This document shows positions 17,743 through 25,349 of a DNA stretch of 64,000 nucleotides, piece by piece. This DNA is from Clostridium sp. (lineage in GTDB: Bacteria > Cyanobacteriota > Vampirovibrionia > Gastranaerophilales > Gastranaerophilaceae). The stretch is from assembly GCA_018362895.1 (NCBI GenBank), contig JAHALR010000007.1, positions 44,696-108,695 on the forward strand. Reading direction: 5' to 3'. The position numbers and the translations under genes were made by a program. Under the pieces are notes generated by a model. It saw nothing but the letters and a program-made list of their open reading frames with translations. It was not told the origin of the DNA and did not search any database. Position 1 is the first letter of the stretch, and every line of letters starts with the position of its first letter.

Positions 17743-19542
17743 ATGACAACATTTGCTCATACATTTTCATCTATGAAAACGCATTACAATGAAGATCTAA
17801 CAGCAGCTGACATAGGTAAAGAAGTTACTCTCTCAGGCTGGGTTTCTGCCGTTAGAGATCTTGGCGGTATTATATTTATTGAATTGAGAGACAAAACAGG
17901 ATTCTTTCAGGTCGTTGCCGACCCTCAGATAAATCCCTGTGTTCATGATGTTTTTTCAAAACTTAAAGATGAATATGTTATTCAAGTTACAGGCAAAGTA
18001 TCTAAAAGACCTCCTGAAACTTATAATCCTGAATTAAAAACAGGTGAAATTGAGATGTATCCTGAAGAAGTAAAAATCTTCTCCGAAGCAAAACTTCTTC
18101 CTTTTGAACTGTCATCGGATGATACAAAAGAAGATATTCGTTTAAAATACAGATATCTCGACATCAGACGTCCACAAATGGCAAGCAACCTCAAATTAAG
18201 ACACAAAATCGTTACTGCAATCAGAAATTATCTCAACAATGCAGAATTTATGGAAGTCGAAACACCTATCCTTATCAACACTACTCCTGAAGGTGCCAGA
18301 GACTATCTTGTTCCAAGCCGTGTTCAAGAAGGAAAGTTCTATGCACTGCCTCAATCGCCTCAAATTTTTAAACAATTATTGATGGTTGGAGGCATTGAAA
18401 AATACTACCAAATCGCAAAATGCTTTAGAGACGAAGACTTAAGAGCAGACAGACAACCTGAATTTACACAGGTTGATATGGAGATGTCTTTCGCAACTCA
18501 AGATGATGTTATTGCTCTGACAGAAGGTCTGATTGAAGAAGCTTTCAAAGCAGCAAATGTTGAAGTGAAAGCCCCCTTTGTCAGAATCAGCTGGCAAGAA
18601 GCAATGGACAGATTCGGCTCAGACAAACCTGATGCGCGTTTCGGTCTGGAGCTGTTTGATATCTCTGATATTATGATGGAATCAACTTTTGAACCTGTAA
18701 AAGAAACGCTTAAAAAAGGCGGCATTGCTAAAGCAATCAAAATCCCAGGAATTGCAGGATATTCAAGGAAAGAAATGGATGACATACGTTCACTCGCAAT
18801 TTCTTTCGGTGCTAAAGGAATTGCCTGGATTACTTATATGGAAGACGGAACTGTTAAGTCTCCTATTTTGAAATTCTTAACCGAAGAACAAATAGAAACA
18901 TTAAAAATAAAAGCTGATGCAAAACCCGGTGACATTGTCTTCTTTGTAGCTGACGACAAGAAAACAACTTATGATGTTATGGGCAGATTCAGACTATTCT
19001 TCGGTGAAAAACTTGGATTGATTGACGAAAACAAACACTCGCTTTTGTGGGTTGTTGACTTCCCAATGTTTGAATATAGCAAAGAATTTGACAGAGTAAT
19101 GGCTATGCACCATCCGTTTACATCTCCGAACCTTGAAGACGTTGAAAAGATGAAAACAGAACCTATGAATGTTCGCTCTGTTGCATATGATATTGTTTAT
19201 AACGGAACAGAATTGGGCGGCGGCTCTGTGAGAATCCATTCACCAGAAGTACAAAGAAAAGTCTTTGAAGCCCTTGGTCTTTCCGAAGAAGAAGTACAGC
19301 AAAAGTTCGGCTTTATGCTTCAAGCCTTCCAATACGGAACACCACCGCACGCAGGTCTCGCAATAGGACTTGACAGGCTTGTCGCACTGTTGACACATAA
19401 CAGCTCTATCAGAGAAGTTATCGCATTCCCGAAAAACTCTGCTGCAAAGTGTTTGATGACAAATGCCCCTACATACGCATCAGAAGAGCAATTAATGGAA
19501 TTACATTTGAAATCAACAGTAAGGCATGAAGTAAAAGTATAA
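17743..19542 (+). CDS. aspS: Aspartate-tRNA ligase (AspRS/AspS)
   Basis: Class II synthetase charging tRNA-Asp (possibly tRNA-Asn as well if non-discriminating). The N-terminal OB-fold anticodon domain (about 15-115) begins VTLSGWVSAVRDLGG. Motif 2 is FRDEDLRADRQPEFTQ and motif 3 is GLAIGLDRLV. The insert of about 120 residues between them is the bacterial GAD domain, so it is the bacterial rather than the archaeal type. AAGGATAGGG stands before the ATG at 17743; an internal ATG (MKTHYNED) would shorten it by eleven residues. Its stop overlaps the next ATG as TAATG, so the nudix gene is coupled. Confidence 0.96.
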   Translation: MTTFAHTFSSMKTHYNEDLTAADIGKEVTLSGWVSAVRDLGGIIFIELRDKTGFFQVVADPQINPCVHDVFSKLKDEYVIQVTGKVSKRPPETYNPELKTGEIEMYPEEVKIFSEAKLLPFELSSDDTKEDIRLKYRYLDIRRPQMASNLKLRHKIVTAIRNYLNNAEFMEVETPILINTTPEGARDYLVPSRVQEGKFYALPQSPQIFKQLLMVGGIEKYYQIAKCFRDEDLRADRQPEFTQVDMEMSFATQDDVIALTEGLIEEAFKAANVEVKAPFVRISWQEAMDRFGSDKPDARFGLELFDISDIMMESTFEPVKETLKKGGIAKAIKIPGIAGYSRKEMDDIRSLAISFGAKGIAWITYMEDGTVKSPILKFLTEEQIETLKIKADAKPGDIVFFVADDKKTTYDVMGRFRLFFGEKLGLIDENKHSLLWVVDFPMFEYSKEFDRVMAMHHPFTSPNLEDVEKMKTEPMNVRSVAYDIVYNGTELGGGSVRIHSPEVQRKVFEALGLSEEEVQQKFGFMLQAFQYGTPPHAGLAIGLDRLVALLTHNSSIREVIAFPKNSAAKCLMTNAPTYASEEQLMELHLKSTVRHEVKV

Positions 19543-20084
19543 TGGAAAGATTCGAAGAAAAAACCTTATCATCAAAAACCGTCTATCAAGGGCGGATTTT
19601 TGATATTACGGATGATGAAATAGTATTGTCTGACGGGCTCAAAAGGCACAGAGAAATTATTCACCACCCGGGTGGTGTTGTTATACTGGCACTTAAAGAC
19701 AACGGCAACATACTTCTCGTAAAACAATACAGATATGCCGTTAAATCAGTACAAACAGAACTTCCTGCCGGTCGTTTGGAAAAAGGAGAAGATCCTCTTC
19801 TTGCCGCACAAAGAGAACTTAGAGAAGAAACAGGCTATATCGCACAAAACTGGGAGTCCTTAGGTTATATCTTTACAACCTTCGGCATTTGCGATGAAAA
19901 GTTGTATCTTTTTAAAGCAACAGGTCTGGTCTTTGACAAGCCAGACCCCGATGAAGGCGAAATTTTAGACTATTTTGAACTTCCGTTAAGCGATGTGCAC
20001 AATCTTGTAAAAAATGGTACAATTAATGATGCAAAAACGATTTGTGCACTCATGAGGGCCTTTAAGCTAAATGACAAAAATTAA
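19542..20084 (+). CDS. Nudix hydrolase, ADP-ribose pyrophosphatase type
   Basis: 180 aa. A complete Nudix box is present, G-x5-E-x7-REELREETGY-like (starting GRLEKGEDPLLAAQRELREE), which binds Mg2+ and hydrolyses nucleoside diphosphates linked to another moiety. The surrounding sequence (HPGGVVILAL, QYRYAVKSVQTELPAGRLEKG) matches the ADP-ribose pyrophosphatase NudF-like branch. It starts inside the aspS stop (TAATG) and overlaps the downstream HAD gene by 14 bases, so the cluster aspS-nudix-HAD-ispF is tightly packed and likely one transcript. Confidence 0.92.
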   Translation: MERFEEKTLSSKTVYQGRIFDITDDEIVLSDGLKRHREIIHHPGGVVILALKDNGNILLVKQYRYAVKSVQTELPAGRLEKGEDPLLAAQRELREETGYIAQNWESLGYIFTTFGICDEKLYLFKATGLVFDKPDPDEGEILDYFELPLSDVHNLVKNGTINDAKTICALMRAFKLNDKN

Positions 20085-20880
20085 AATGCTCGTTCTTGAT
20101 ATTGACGGAACAATTTTTAAAAAAGACTATACCGCAACAAAAAGGGTAAAAGATACTCTCAAAAAACTTGTCGAAAAAGGCATTAAAGTTGTTCTTTGCA
20201 CAGGAAGAATGTATGCAGCAACTAAACAAATAGCAGAAGAACTCGGCTTAACAACACCTGTCATTTGTTATCAAGGAGGGCTTGTAAAAAATTTTTGTGA
20301 CAATGAGCAAACGCTCTGGGAAAGAACAATGGACAAAACACTTGCGCTTGATGTAATAAAAGAACTAAAAAAGCGTAAAGTGTTTTTCAATCTTTATATA
20401 AATGACATATTAATGGTTGAAGAAGACAACTACCTGATACGTCAGTATGTTGATGCAAGAAATATAAAGTATGAAGTAGTAAACAACTGCGAAGAATTGG
20501 ATTTAACAGGAGTAAACAAAATATTAGCCATAGATGATAATACAAAACTCATAGAAAATCTTCAAAAAGAAATGGCCGAAAAATACAAAGATAAGTTGTA
20601 TGTTATTCGTTCAACACCACGTTTTTGTGAATTTTCAAATCCCGAAGCAACAAAAGGAAATGCTCTCAGATATCTTGCTAAAATGTGGGATTTGAATCAA
20701 GAAGAAATAATGGCTTGCGGAGATCAGGACAATGACATTGAAATGCTGCTCGCTGCCGGTACAAAAGTTGCAATGGGAAATGCAACCGACGATTTAAAAA
20801 AAATAGCAGATTATGTCACTGACACGGTGGATAATGACGGAGTTGTTAAAGCTGTTGAAAAATTTATAGGGATAGAATAA
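20071..20880 (+). CDS. HAD superfamily hydrolase, Cof-like
   Basis: 269 aa. HAD motif I is LDIDGTIFKKD near residue 9, where the first Asp is the nucleophile. Motif II is the Thr in VVLCTGRMY. A Cof-type cap domain lies between motif II and the lysine of motif III (EATKGNALRY). Motif IV is GDQDNDIEML. These proteins dephosphorylate small phosphorylated metabolites, often sugar or cofactor phosphates; the substrate is not predictable. It overlaps the nudix gene by 14 bases and precedes ispF by 16. Confidence 0.92.
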   Translation: MTKIKMLVLDIDGTIFKKDYTATKRVKDTLKKLVEKGIKVVLCTGRMYAATKQIAEELGLTTPVICYQGGLVKNFCDNEQTLWERTMDKTLALDVIKELKKRKVFFNLYINDILMVEEDNYLIRQYVDARNIKYEVVNNCEELDLTGVNKILAIDDNTKLIENLQKEMAEKYKDKLYVIRSTPRFCEFSNPEATKGNALRYLAKMWDLNQEEIMACGDQDNDIEMLLAAGTKVAMGNATDDLKKIADYVTDTVDNDGVVKAVEKFIGIE

Positions 20881-20896
20881 ATACGAGGACTTTAAG

Positions 20897-21379
20897 ATGT
20901 ATAGAATCGGTCAGGGATTTGACTTGCACCAGTTTGCAGAAGATAGAGATTTAATTTTAGGCGGTGTAAAAATAGAACACAACAAAGGTTTGTTAGGTCA
21001 TTCCGATGCTGATGCTCTTTGTCATGCTATCATAGATGCACTTTTAGGCGCACTTGCCCTGGGTGATATCGGACAGCACTTTCCGGATACAGATCCAAAA
21101 TATTATGGAGCAGACAGCACACAGCTTCTTGCTGAAACGCTCTATCTTATTGTAAGAGAAGGCTACAAAATAAATAATATTGATGCAACAATAAAAACCC
21201 AATATCCAAGACTAGGACCATTCATAAAAGATATCCAAAAGAATCTGGCCTCTATATTAAATCTCCAGATAAATCAAGTTTCAATAAAAGCAAAATCAAT
21301 GGAATGGATGGGGCCAATTGGAGAAGGCAAGTGTCTCGCAGTTGATGCAGTTGTTTTGCTTGAAGAAATAGCTATATAA
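20897..21379 (+). CDS. ispF: 2-C-methyl-D-erythritol 2,4-cyclodiphosphate synthase
   Basis: 160 aa, standard length. Cyclises CDP-methylerythritol 2-phosphate in the MEP isoprenoid pathway. Metal ligands D9 and H11 are in GQGFDLH, the GHSDADALCHAIIDALLGA motif is present, and the C-terminal part has MGPIGEGKCLAVDAVVL. The MEP route fits the cyanobacterial affiliation. ACGAGGAC lies about six bases before the ATG. Last gene of the plus-strand cluster that starts at aspS; it ends four bases from the convergent nadA with no obvious hairpin. Confidence 0.96.
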   Translation: MYRIGQGFDLHQFAEDRDLILGGVKIEHNKGLLGHSDADALCHAIIDALLGALALGDIGQHFPDTDPKYYGADSTQLLAETLYLIVREGYKINNIDATIKTQYPRLGPFIKDIQKNLASILNLQINQVSIKAKSMEWMGPIGEGKCLAVDAVVLLEEIAI

Positions 21380-21382
21380 AAT

Positions 21383-22297
21383 CTAGCCGTTTATGCTGAC
21401 CATTCTGTCTATGGACCTTATGGCTTTTTTAGCAATTTCTGAATCAACATTGATCTCATTTTCTTCAGTTTCCAATACGTGAAGAATATCCTCAAGATGA
21501 TTCCACTTCATATTCGGGCAAATTGCTTTAGAACTGACAAGAACAAATTCTTTTTCCGGACAGTCTCGTTTCAGCCTGTCAACAACACCCTTTTCCGTAA
21601 CAATAATAAATGTTTTCTTGTCGCTTTCTTTTGCTCTTTTAATTATAGCTGTTGTAGAACCGATAAAATCAGCGAGCTTCGTAACTTCTTTATGACATTC
21701 AGGATGAGCAAGAACTTCTGCCTCCGGAAAAACTTTTTTCTTTTCAATTATATCTTCAGGTTTTATTCTAAGATGAGTCGGACAATATCCCGGATAAGTA
21801 ATAACATTTACGTCAGGCAGCTGAGATGCAACGTAAGTACCTAAATATGTATCAGGGACAAAAAGCACCTCCTTAGCTCCGAGTGAACGCACAACATTCA
21901 CAGCATTTGCACTTGTGCAACATATATCAGACTCTGACTTAACTTCGGCTGTTGAGTTTACATAACACACAACAGGAATATTAGGATTCTTTGCTTTAAA
22001 CTCTCTAAGCTGAGCCAGATTAATCATATCAGCCATCAAACATCCTGACTCCATTCTGGGGAGTAAAACCTTTTTATCAGGAGATAATACTTTTGCAGTT
22101 TCTGCCATAAAATAGACCCCTGCAAAAACAATAATATCTGCGTCTGTTTGTGCAGCCATTCTGCTTAAGTAAAGAGAGTCGCCTGAAAAATCCGCAACCT
22201 CATCTATCTCAACATTTTGATATGTATGAGCAAGTATGATAGCATTTTTTTCTTTTTTTAATTTATTAATTTTTTCAATAAGTTCTTGATTGTCCAT
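21383..22297 (-). CDS. nadA: Quinolinate synthase
   Basis: Condenses iminoaspartate and dihydroxyacetone phosphate to quinolinate in NAD synthesis, using a [4Fe-4S] cluster. The family landmarks are AHTYQNVEIDEVADFSGDS, VVCYVNSTAEVK with its cysteine, PDTYLG, AHPEC, and the C-terminal AICPNMKWN cysteine. I place the start at the ATG 22297 (304 aa), seven bases after AGG; a GTG at 22312 is possible but has no ribosome site. The upstream marC-like gene ends only four bases before, so they are probably cotranscribed. No nadB or nadC is present in the window. Confidence 0.94.
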   Translation of the reverse strand: MDNQELIEKINKLKKEKNAIILAHTYQNVEIDEVADFSGDSLYLSRMAAQTDADIIVFAGVYFMAETAKVLSPDKKVLLPRMESGCLMADMINLAQLREFKAKNPNIPVVCYVNSTAEVKSESDICCTSANAVNVVRSLGAKEVLFVPDTYLGTYVASQLPDVNVITYPGYCPTHLRIKPEDIIEKKKVFPEAEVLAHPECHKEVTKLADFIGSTTAIIKRAKESDKKTFIIVTEKGVVDRLKRDCPEKEFVLVSSKAICPNMKWNHLEDILHVLETEENEINVDSEIAKKAIRSIDRMVSING

Positions 22298-22301
22298 TTT
22301 A

Positions 22302-22946
22302 TTACCTAGCACTTTTCAAAATTTCTATAAAACCGTTCATCAAAAATTCACAAGACATTGCCGCCAACAAAATTCCGACTATCCTGTTAATTACGCTTAC
22401 ACCTGTTTTTCCAAGCAACTGACTAACTTTTGAAGAAAATTTTAAAATGAGCCAGCAAACAACAAGATTCACAGCAAGAGCAGCAATAATCAAAGAACGC
22501 TCCAAAGGCATTCCCTGAGCATTTTTCATACAAATAGTAAGCATTGTTATGGTGGCAGGACCTGACAAAAGAGGAATTGCAAGAGGAAAGACAGAAATGT
22601 CGGTTCTTTTCAAAGACTCCTTACGTTCTTCCTTATTCTCGCTGTTCATAGCAGGCTCCGGGTTGCCCAAAACAAGATCAATAGCCATAATCAAAAGCAA
22701 TATACCACCTGCTATTTTTAAAGCAGTAAGGCTTATTCCCAACAAATCCAAAACCACCGAACCTGTGTAGGCAAAAAACAAAAGAATGAAAAATGCTATA
22801 ACAATAGCCTTGTTCATCATAATGTTTCTCCATTTTTGTTTTGAATTTGCTGTCAGAGCAATGAAAACAGGCGCAAGTCCAATGCCGTCCAATGTAACAA
22901 AAAGCTTTGAAAAATAGCCTAAAAATGAATGTATATGTTCTAACAT
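22302..22946 (-). CDS. MarC family integral membrane protein
   Basis: 214 aa with six predicted membrane segments. The pattern LDGIGLAPVFIAL near the start and FPLAIPLLSGPATITML in the centre are typical of MarC/UPF0056 proteins, whose transport substrate is not established. I choose the ATG at 22946 because GAAAGG precedes it by six bases; an upstream in-frame start at 22988 would add 14 residues that fit the family poorly. It lies upstream of nadA on the same strand with a four-base gap; a functional link is not evident. Confidence 0.88.
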   Translation of the reverse strand: MLEHIHSFLGYFSKLFVTLDGIGLAPVFIALTANSKQKWRNIMMNKAIVIAFFILLFFAYTGSVVLDLLGISLTALKIAGGILLLIMAIDLVLGNPEPAMNSENKEERKESLKRTDISVFPLAIPLLSGPATITMLTICMKNAQGMPLERSLIIAALAVNLVVCWLILKFSSKVSQLLGKTGVSVINRIVGILLAAMSCEFLMNGFIEILKSAR

Positions 22947-23015
22947 CAAAAACCTTTCAAATATTTCTTTAGTTATTTTATTATACAAGAAACATATGAA
23001 AGTAAAAAAATTAAA

Positions 23016-23444
23016 TTACCAGCAAGAACCGACAGACCCTGCTCCGCAAATCTTTCCGTTCACCCAGATTGCATATTCCAGTTCAGCATTTTTAAAAATT
23101 GCACCTTTGATATTGGCATTTTTCAGATTAGCTTCATCCAAATCCGAATCTTGAAAATTTACATTTTCAAGATTAGCATCCTCAAAATTAACTTTTTCTA
23201 AGTCCGCACCCTGAAAATTCACACCCGCAAGATTTGCACCTTTAAAGTTTGCATCTTCCAGCTTTGCCCTGCTAAAATCAAAACCTGAAAGATTTTTTCC
23301 TGAAAAATCAACTCCCTCAAAATTCGTACCCTGACAATTCGGGTTATTAGGGGTTAATAAATTATAAGAAGTATCAGCAAAAACATAACCTATTGAAGAT
23401 AAAAGAAAAACACATATTAAACTGATAAATAAACACTTTTTCAT
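23016..23444 (-). CDS. Exported pentapeptide-repeat protein
   Basis: 142 aa. A cleavable signal peptide is visible (MKKCLFISLICVFLLS...VFA, about 23 residues). From about residue 40 to 125 the protein consists of A(N/D)(L/F)xx pentapeptides (for example ANFKG, ADLEK, ANLEN), which form a right-handed quadrilateral beta helix. The C terminus has two cysteines near its end. Pentapeptide repeats are especially abundant in cyanobacteria. Its start overlaps the stop of the upstream gene as ATGA, so the pair is translationally coupled. Function unknown. Confidence 0.88.
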   Translation of the reverse strand: MKKCLFISLICVFLLSSIGYVFADTSYNLLTPNNPNCQGTNFEGVDFSGKNLSGFDFSRAKLEDANFKGANLAGVNFQGADLEKVNFEDANLENVNFQDSDLDEANLKNANIKGAIFKNAELEYAIWVNGKICGAGSVGSCW

Positions 23445-24172
23445 AAATTAGTATCCTTTTCATTTGGTTCTTCCTTAACACGCTCAGAAATCACCTTTCC
23501 GAGATATTTAGAAATTGAAAGCGAAAATGCAATTCTTTCTTCATTGTTGTTCGGAATAATAACTGCCGTAGTAATAGAAGTCGTCGGCTCCGGACGAATT
23601 TTCAAACCTGCTGCAAAAAGCCCCCATGATTCATCTCTCGACACCCAATCAGCCACAACACGCAATTTGTTAGGGATTATAGTCTGGTCAATCCCCATCA
23701 TCACACCTGTCAAAGAAGGCATTTCCCCCCTTCCGCCAACAAAGCCTCCTGCCGTAACGGTAGTTTTTGTTTTTTTGAACAAATACGCCCCATGGGCATA
23801 AATCATACTATCAGGATTTTTTCCCTCAGTTAAAGACGGAGACAGAGTTCCTCCAACAGTCAGCCTTGCGGCTCGTTTTATTCTGAAGACTTTTTTGGCA
23901 GCAAGATTCAATTTTACACTTGTTCGATCATCTATATTTGTTCCCACACCAAAAGATGCCTCTGTGCCTTTACCCGTACCCATGATTACCTGTGGAGACA
24001 AAGACGCATAAGAATCACCAAAAGGGCTGTATCTGTTTGATTGCTTCAATATAACTTCGCCCCCCGGAAGAACATCCGAGGATGGCATCGTCACAATAGT
24101 TTGTTGTGCAAATACAGGTAAGGTTATATTAATCAGACACAATAACAGTATAAATGTATAAAAATGCTTCAT
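23441..24172 (-). CDS. Exported protein of unknown function, beta-rich
   Basis: 243 aa, not recognised. A signal peptide of about 22 residues ends at VFA-QQ. The rest alternates polar and apolar residues with many Gly, Ser and Thr, compatible with beta strands of a periplasmic or outer-membrane barrel (segments such as TVTAGGFVGGRG and WGLFAAGLKIRP). The C-terminal 15 residues are charged. It is the first gene of a two-gene operon with the pentapeptide protein. No Shine-Dalgarno is visible before the ATG, and a promoter followed by a terminator-like hairpin lies in its leader (24217-24301). Confidence 0.75.
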   Translation of the reverse strand: MKHFYTFILLLCLINITLPVFAQQTIVTMPSSDVLPGGEVILKQSNRYSPFGDSYASLSPQVIMGTGKGTEASFGVGTNIDDRTSVKLNLAAKKVFRIKRAARLTVGGTLSPSLTEGKNPDSMIYAHGAYLFKKTKTTVTAGGFVGGRGEMPSLTGVMMGIDQTIIPNKLRVVADWVSRDESWGLFAAGLKIRPEPTTSITTAVIIPNNNEERIAFSLSISKYLGKVISERVKEEPNEKDTNL

Positions 24173-24216
24173 TAAACTATTATGAATGAAAACAAATAAG
24201 TTGTAAATCCTGTAAT

Positions 24217-24249
24217 AATAAAAAAAGCACCCCTTTTAGCGGAGCGCTT
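24217..24249 (-). terminator. Terminator-like hairpin in the leader of the 24172 gene
   Basis: On the minus strand AAGCGCTCC (24249-24241), a 7-base loop and GGGGTGCTT (24233-24225) form a nine-pair stem with two G-T pairs, then a run of T. No minus-strand gene ends here, so it is either an attenuator or the end of a very short RNA. Confidence 0.65.
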
Positions 24250-24272
24250 GAATTAATAACCTTTCAAATATT

Positions 24273-24301
24273 ATTATAGAAATTTTTAATAGATAAATCA
24301 A
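24273..24301 (-). promoter_or_regulatory. Sigma70-type promoter of the exported-protein operon
   Basis: Minus strand TTGATT (24296-24301), a 17-base spacer and a perfect TATAAT (24273-24278). The predicted start near 24266 is only about 16 bases before the hairpin at 24249. Confidence 0.7.
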
Positions 24302-24391
24302 TAAAATAAATACAATTGTAAATTTTAATTTGTATATCATTTATTTTTAAAGACAAAAGTCTTAAACTGGAAAAACACGCCGGATCGAAAA

Positions 24392-25084
24392 ATGAAAATA
24401 CAATCAACAAACAAATCAAATAATAAAATAACTTATCAAAATTTTAAAGCAAAAGACTACGCCAAAGTCATAACAATGGCAAACGGATTAAAAGAAGAGC
24501 TGAAAATTTATGAAATTGAATATGCTGACATAATTTTTCTTGATAAAATGTCAATGAATATTAAACTCAAAGAACTTTTGCCTGAACACATTAGCTATAC
24601 AAAACAACAGCTTAAAACCTGGAAAAACATAATCGATAATTCAATAATGATGTCAGCTTTTTCTTCCCCTGAAAAAGCATTCCTGCTGACAAAAAGCAAA
24701 CGTCCTTGCGGAATTATGTCTTTTCAGGACAATCTGAATGGAACTATCTATTTGGACAATTTGGCAACATGGCCTTTTGAAAAAGGCAAAAGAGCAAAAA
24801 TGGCAGGACAAACCTTAATGAAAATTTTGTTTATGAATGCAGAAGAAAAAGAAATAAAAAATATAGGGCTTGCTCTACCAGCAAATTTAAAAGAAAAAAG
24901 CAAAGCTTTTTATGAAAAACTTCATTTTCGAAATGCTTCCATATCAAATCCAAACTTTGATATGGAGATATTTTCAGGCGGATATAAAAACGCACTGGAC
25001 GCATTGGAACCGCTAATAAAAGTTAACAAGAGTAAAAATCCCCCAAAAGTATGTCTTGGGCAAATTCTCAATATAAACTACTAA
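24392..25084 (+). CDS. Possible GNAT-type acetyltransferase
   Basis: 230 aa. The first 20 residues are polar and include QNFKAKDY, the same NFKA/SFKA motif seen in other lineage-specific proteins here. The central and C-terminal parts suggest a GNAT fold: IYLDNLATWPFEKGKRAKMA could be beta4 and the acetyl-CoA loop, followed by a helix and SKAFYEKLHFR, the usual late GNAT motif. This is an inference from pattern only; the donor-binding loop is not a perfect Q/RxxGxG/A. No signal peptide. No good Shine-Dalgarno is visible. The gene stands alone. Confidence 0.6.
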   Translation: MKIQSTNKSNNKITYQNFKAKDYAKVITMANGLKEELKIYEIEYADIIFLDKMSMNIKLKELLPEHISYTKQQLKTWKNIIDNSIMMSAFSSPEKAFLLTKSKRPCGIMSFQDNLNGTIYLDNLATWPFEKGKRAKMAGQTLMKILFMNAEEKEIKNIGLALPANLKEKSKAFYEKLHFRNASISNPNFDMEIFSGGYKNALDALEPLIKVNKSKNPPKVCLGQILNINY

Positions 25085-25091
25085 AAAAGAT

Positions 25092-25191
25092 AAAAAAAAC
25101 GAGGGGTTTTGTAATTTCCATTATTTTTCAATAACTTAGTATTACATCCCAACCCTCGTAAGGTTTTTACACTAGCCGAAACATTAATAAC
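25092..25191 (-). ncRNA. Candidate small RNA of about 100 nt with its own promoter and terminator
   Basis: A consensus-like promoter at 25198-25226 predicts a start near 25191. About 30 bases later the RNA enters a long hairpin: ACGAGGGTT (25159-25151) pairs with AACCCCTCGT (25108-25099) with one bulged C, an inner GTAAT/ATTAC pair stacks inside, and eight T residues follow (25099-25092). No ORF with a ribosome site is inside. It lies between the acetyltransferase-like gene and the terminator of the 25350 gene. I do not recognise the RNA family. Confidence 0.6.
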
Positions 25192-25197
25192 ATTATT

Positions 25198-25226
25198 ATT
25201 ATAACACTTTTTTGAGTAATATGCAA
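25198..25226 (-). promoter_or_regulatory. Sigma70-type promoter of the candidate small RNA
   Basis: Minus strand TTGCAT (25221-25226), 17-base spacer, perfect TATAAT (25198-25203). No protein gene follows within the next 200 bases on this strand. Confidence 0.7.
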
Positions 25227-25261
25227 ATACATGGATTAAATTGTAAATGAATATTAAGCAA

Positions 25262-25320
25262 TAAAAAACAATCGGAATGCATTCCCTACAAGGTTTTTAA
25301 GCCATCAAGCATTCCGATTG
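25262..25320 (-). terminator. Intrinsic terminator of the 25350 gene
   Basis: CAATCGGAATGC and GCATTCCGATTG (25269-25280 and 25309-25320) form a perfect 12-bp stem around a 28-base loop, followed on the minus strand by TTTTTT. It lies 30 bases after the stop at 25350. Confidence 0.8.
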
Positions 25321-25349
25321 TAATCATTTTAAATCAAATAATATATCTT

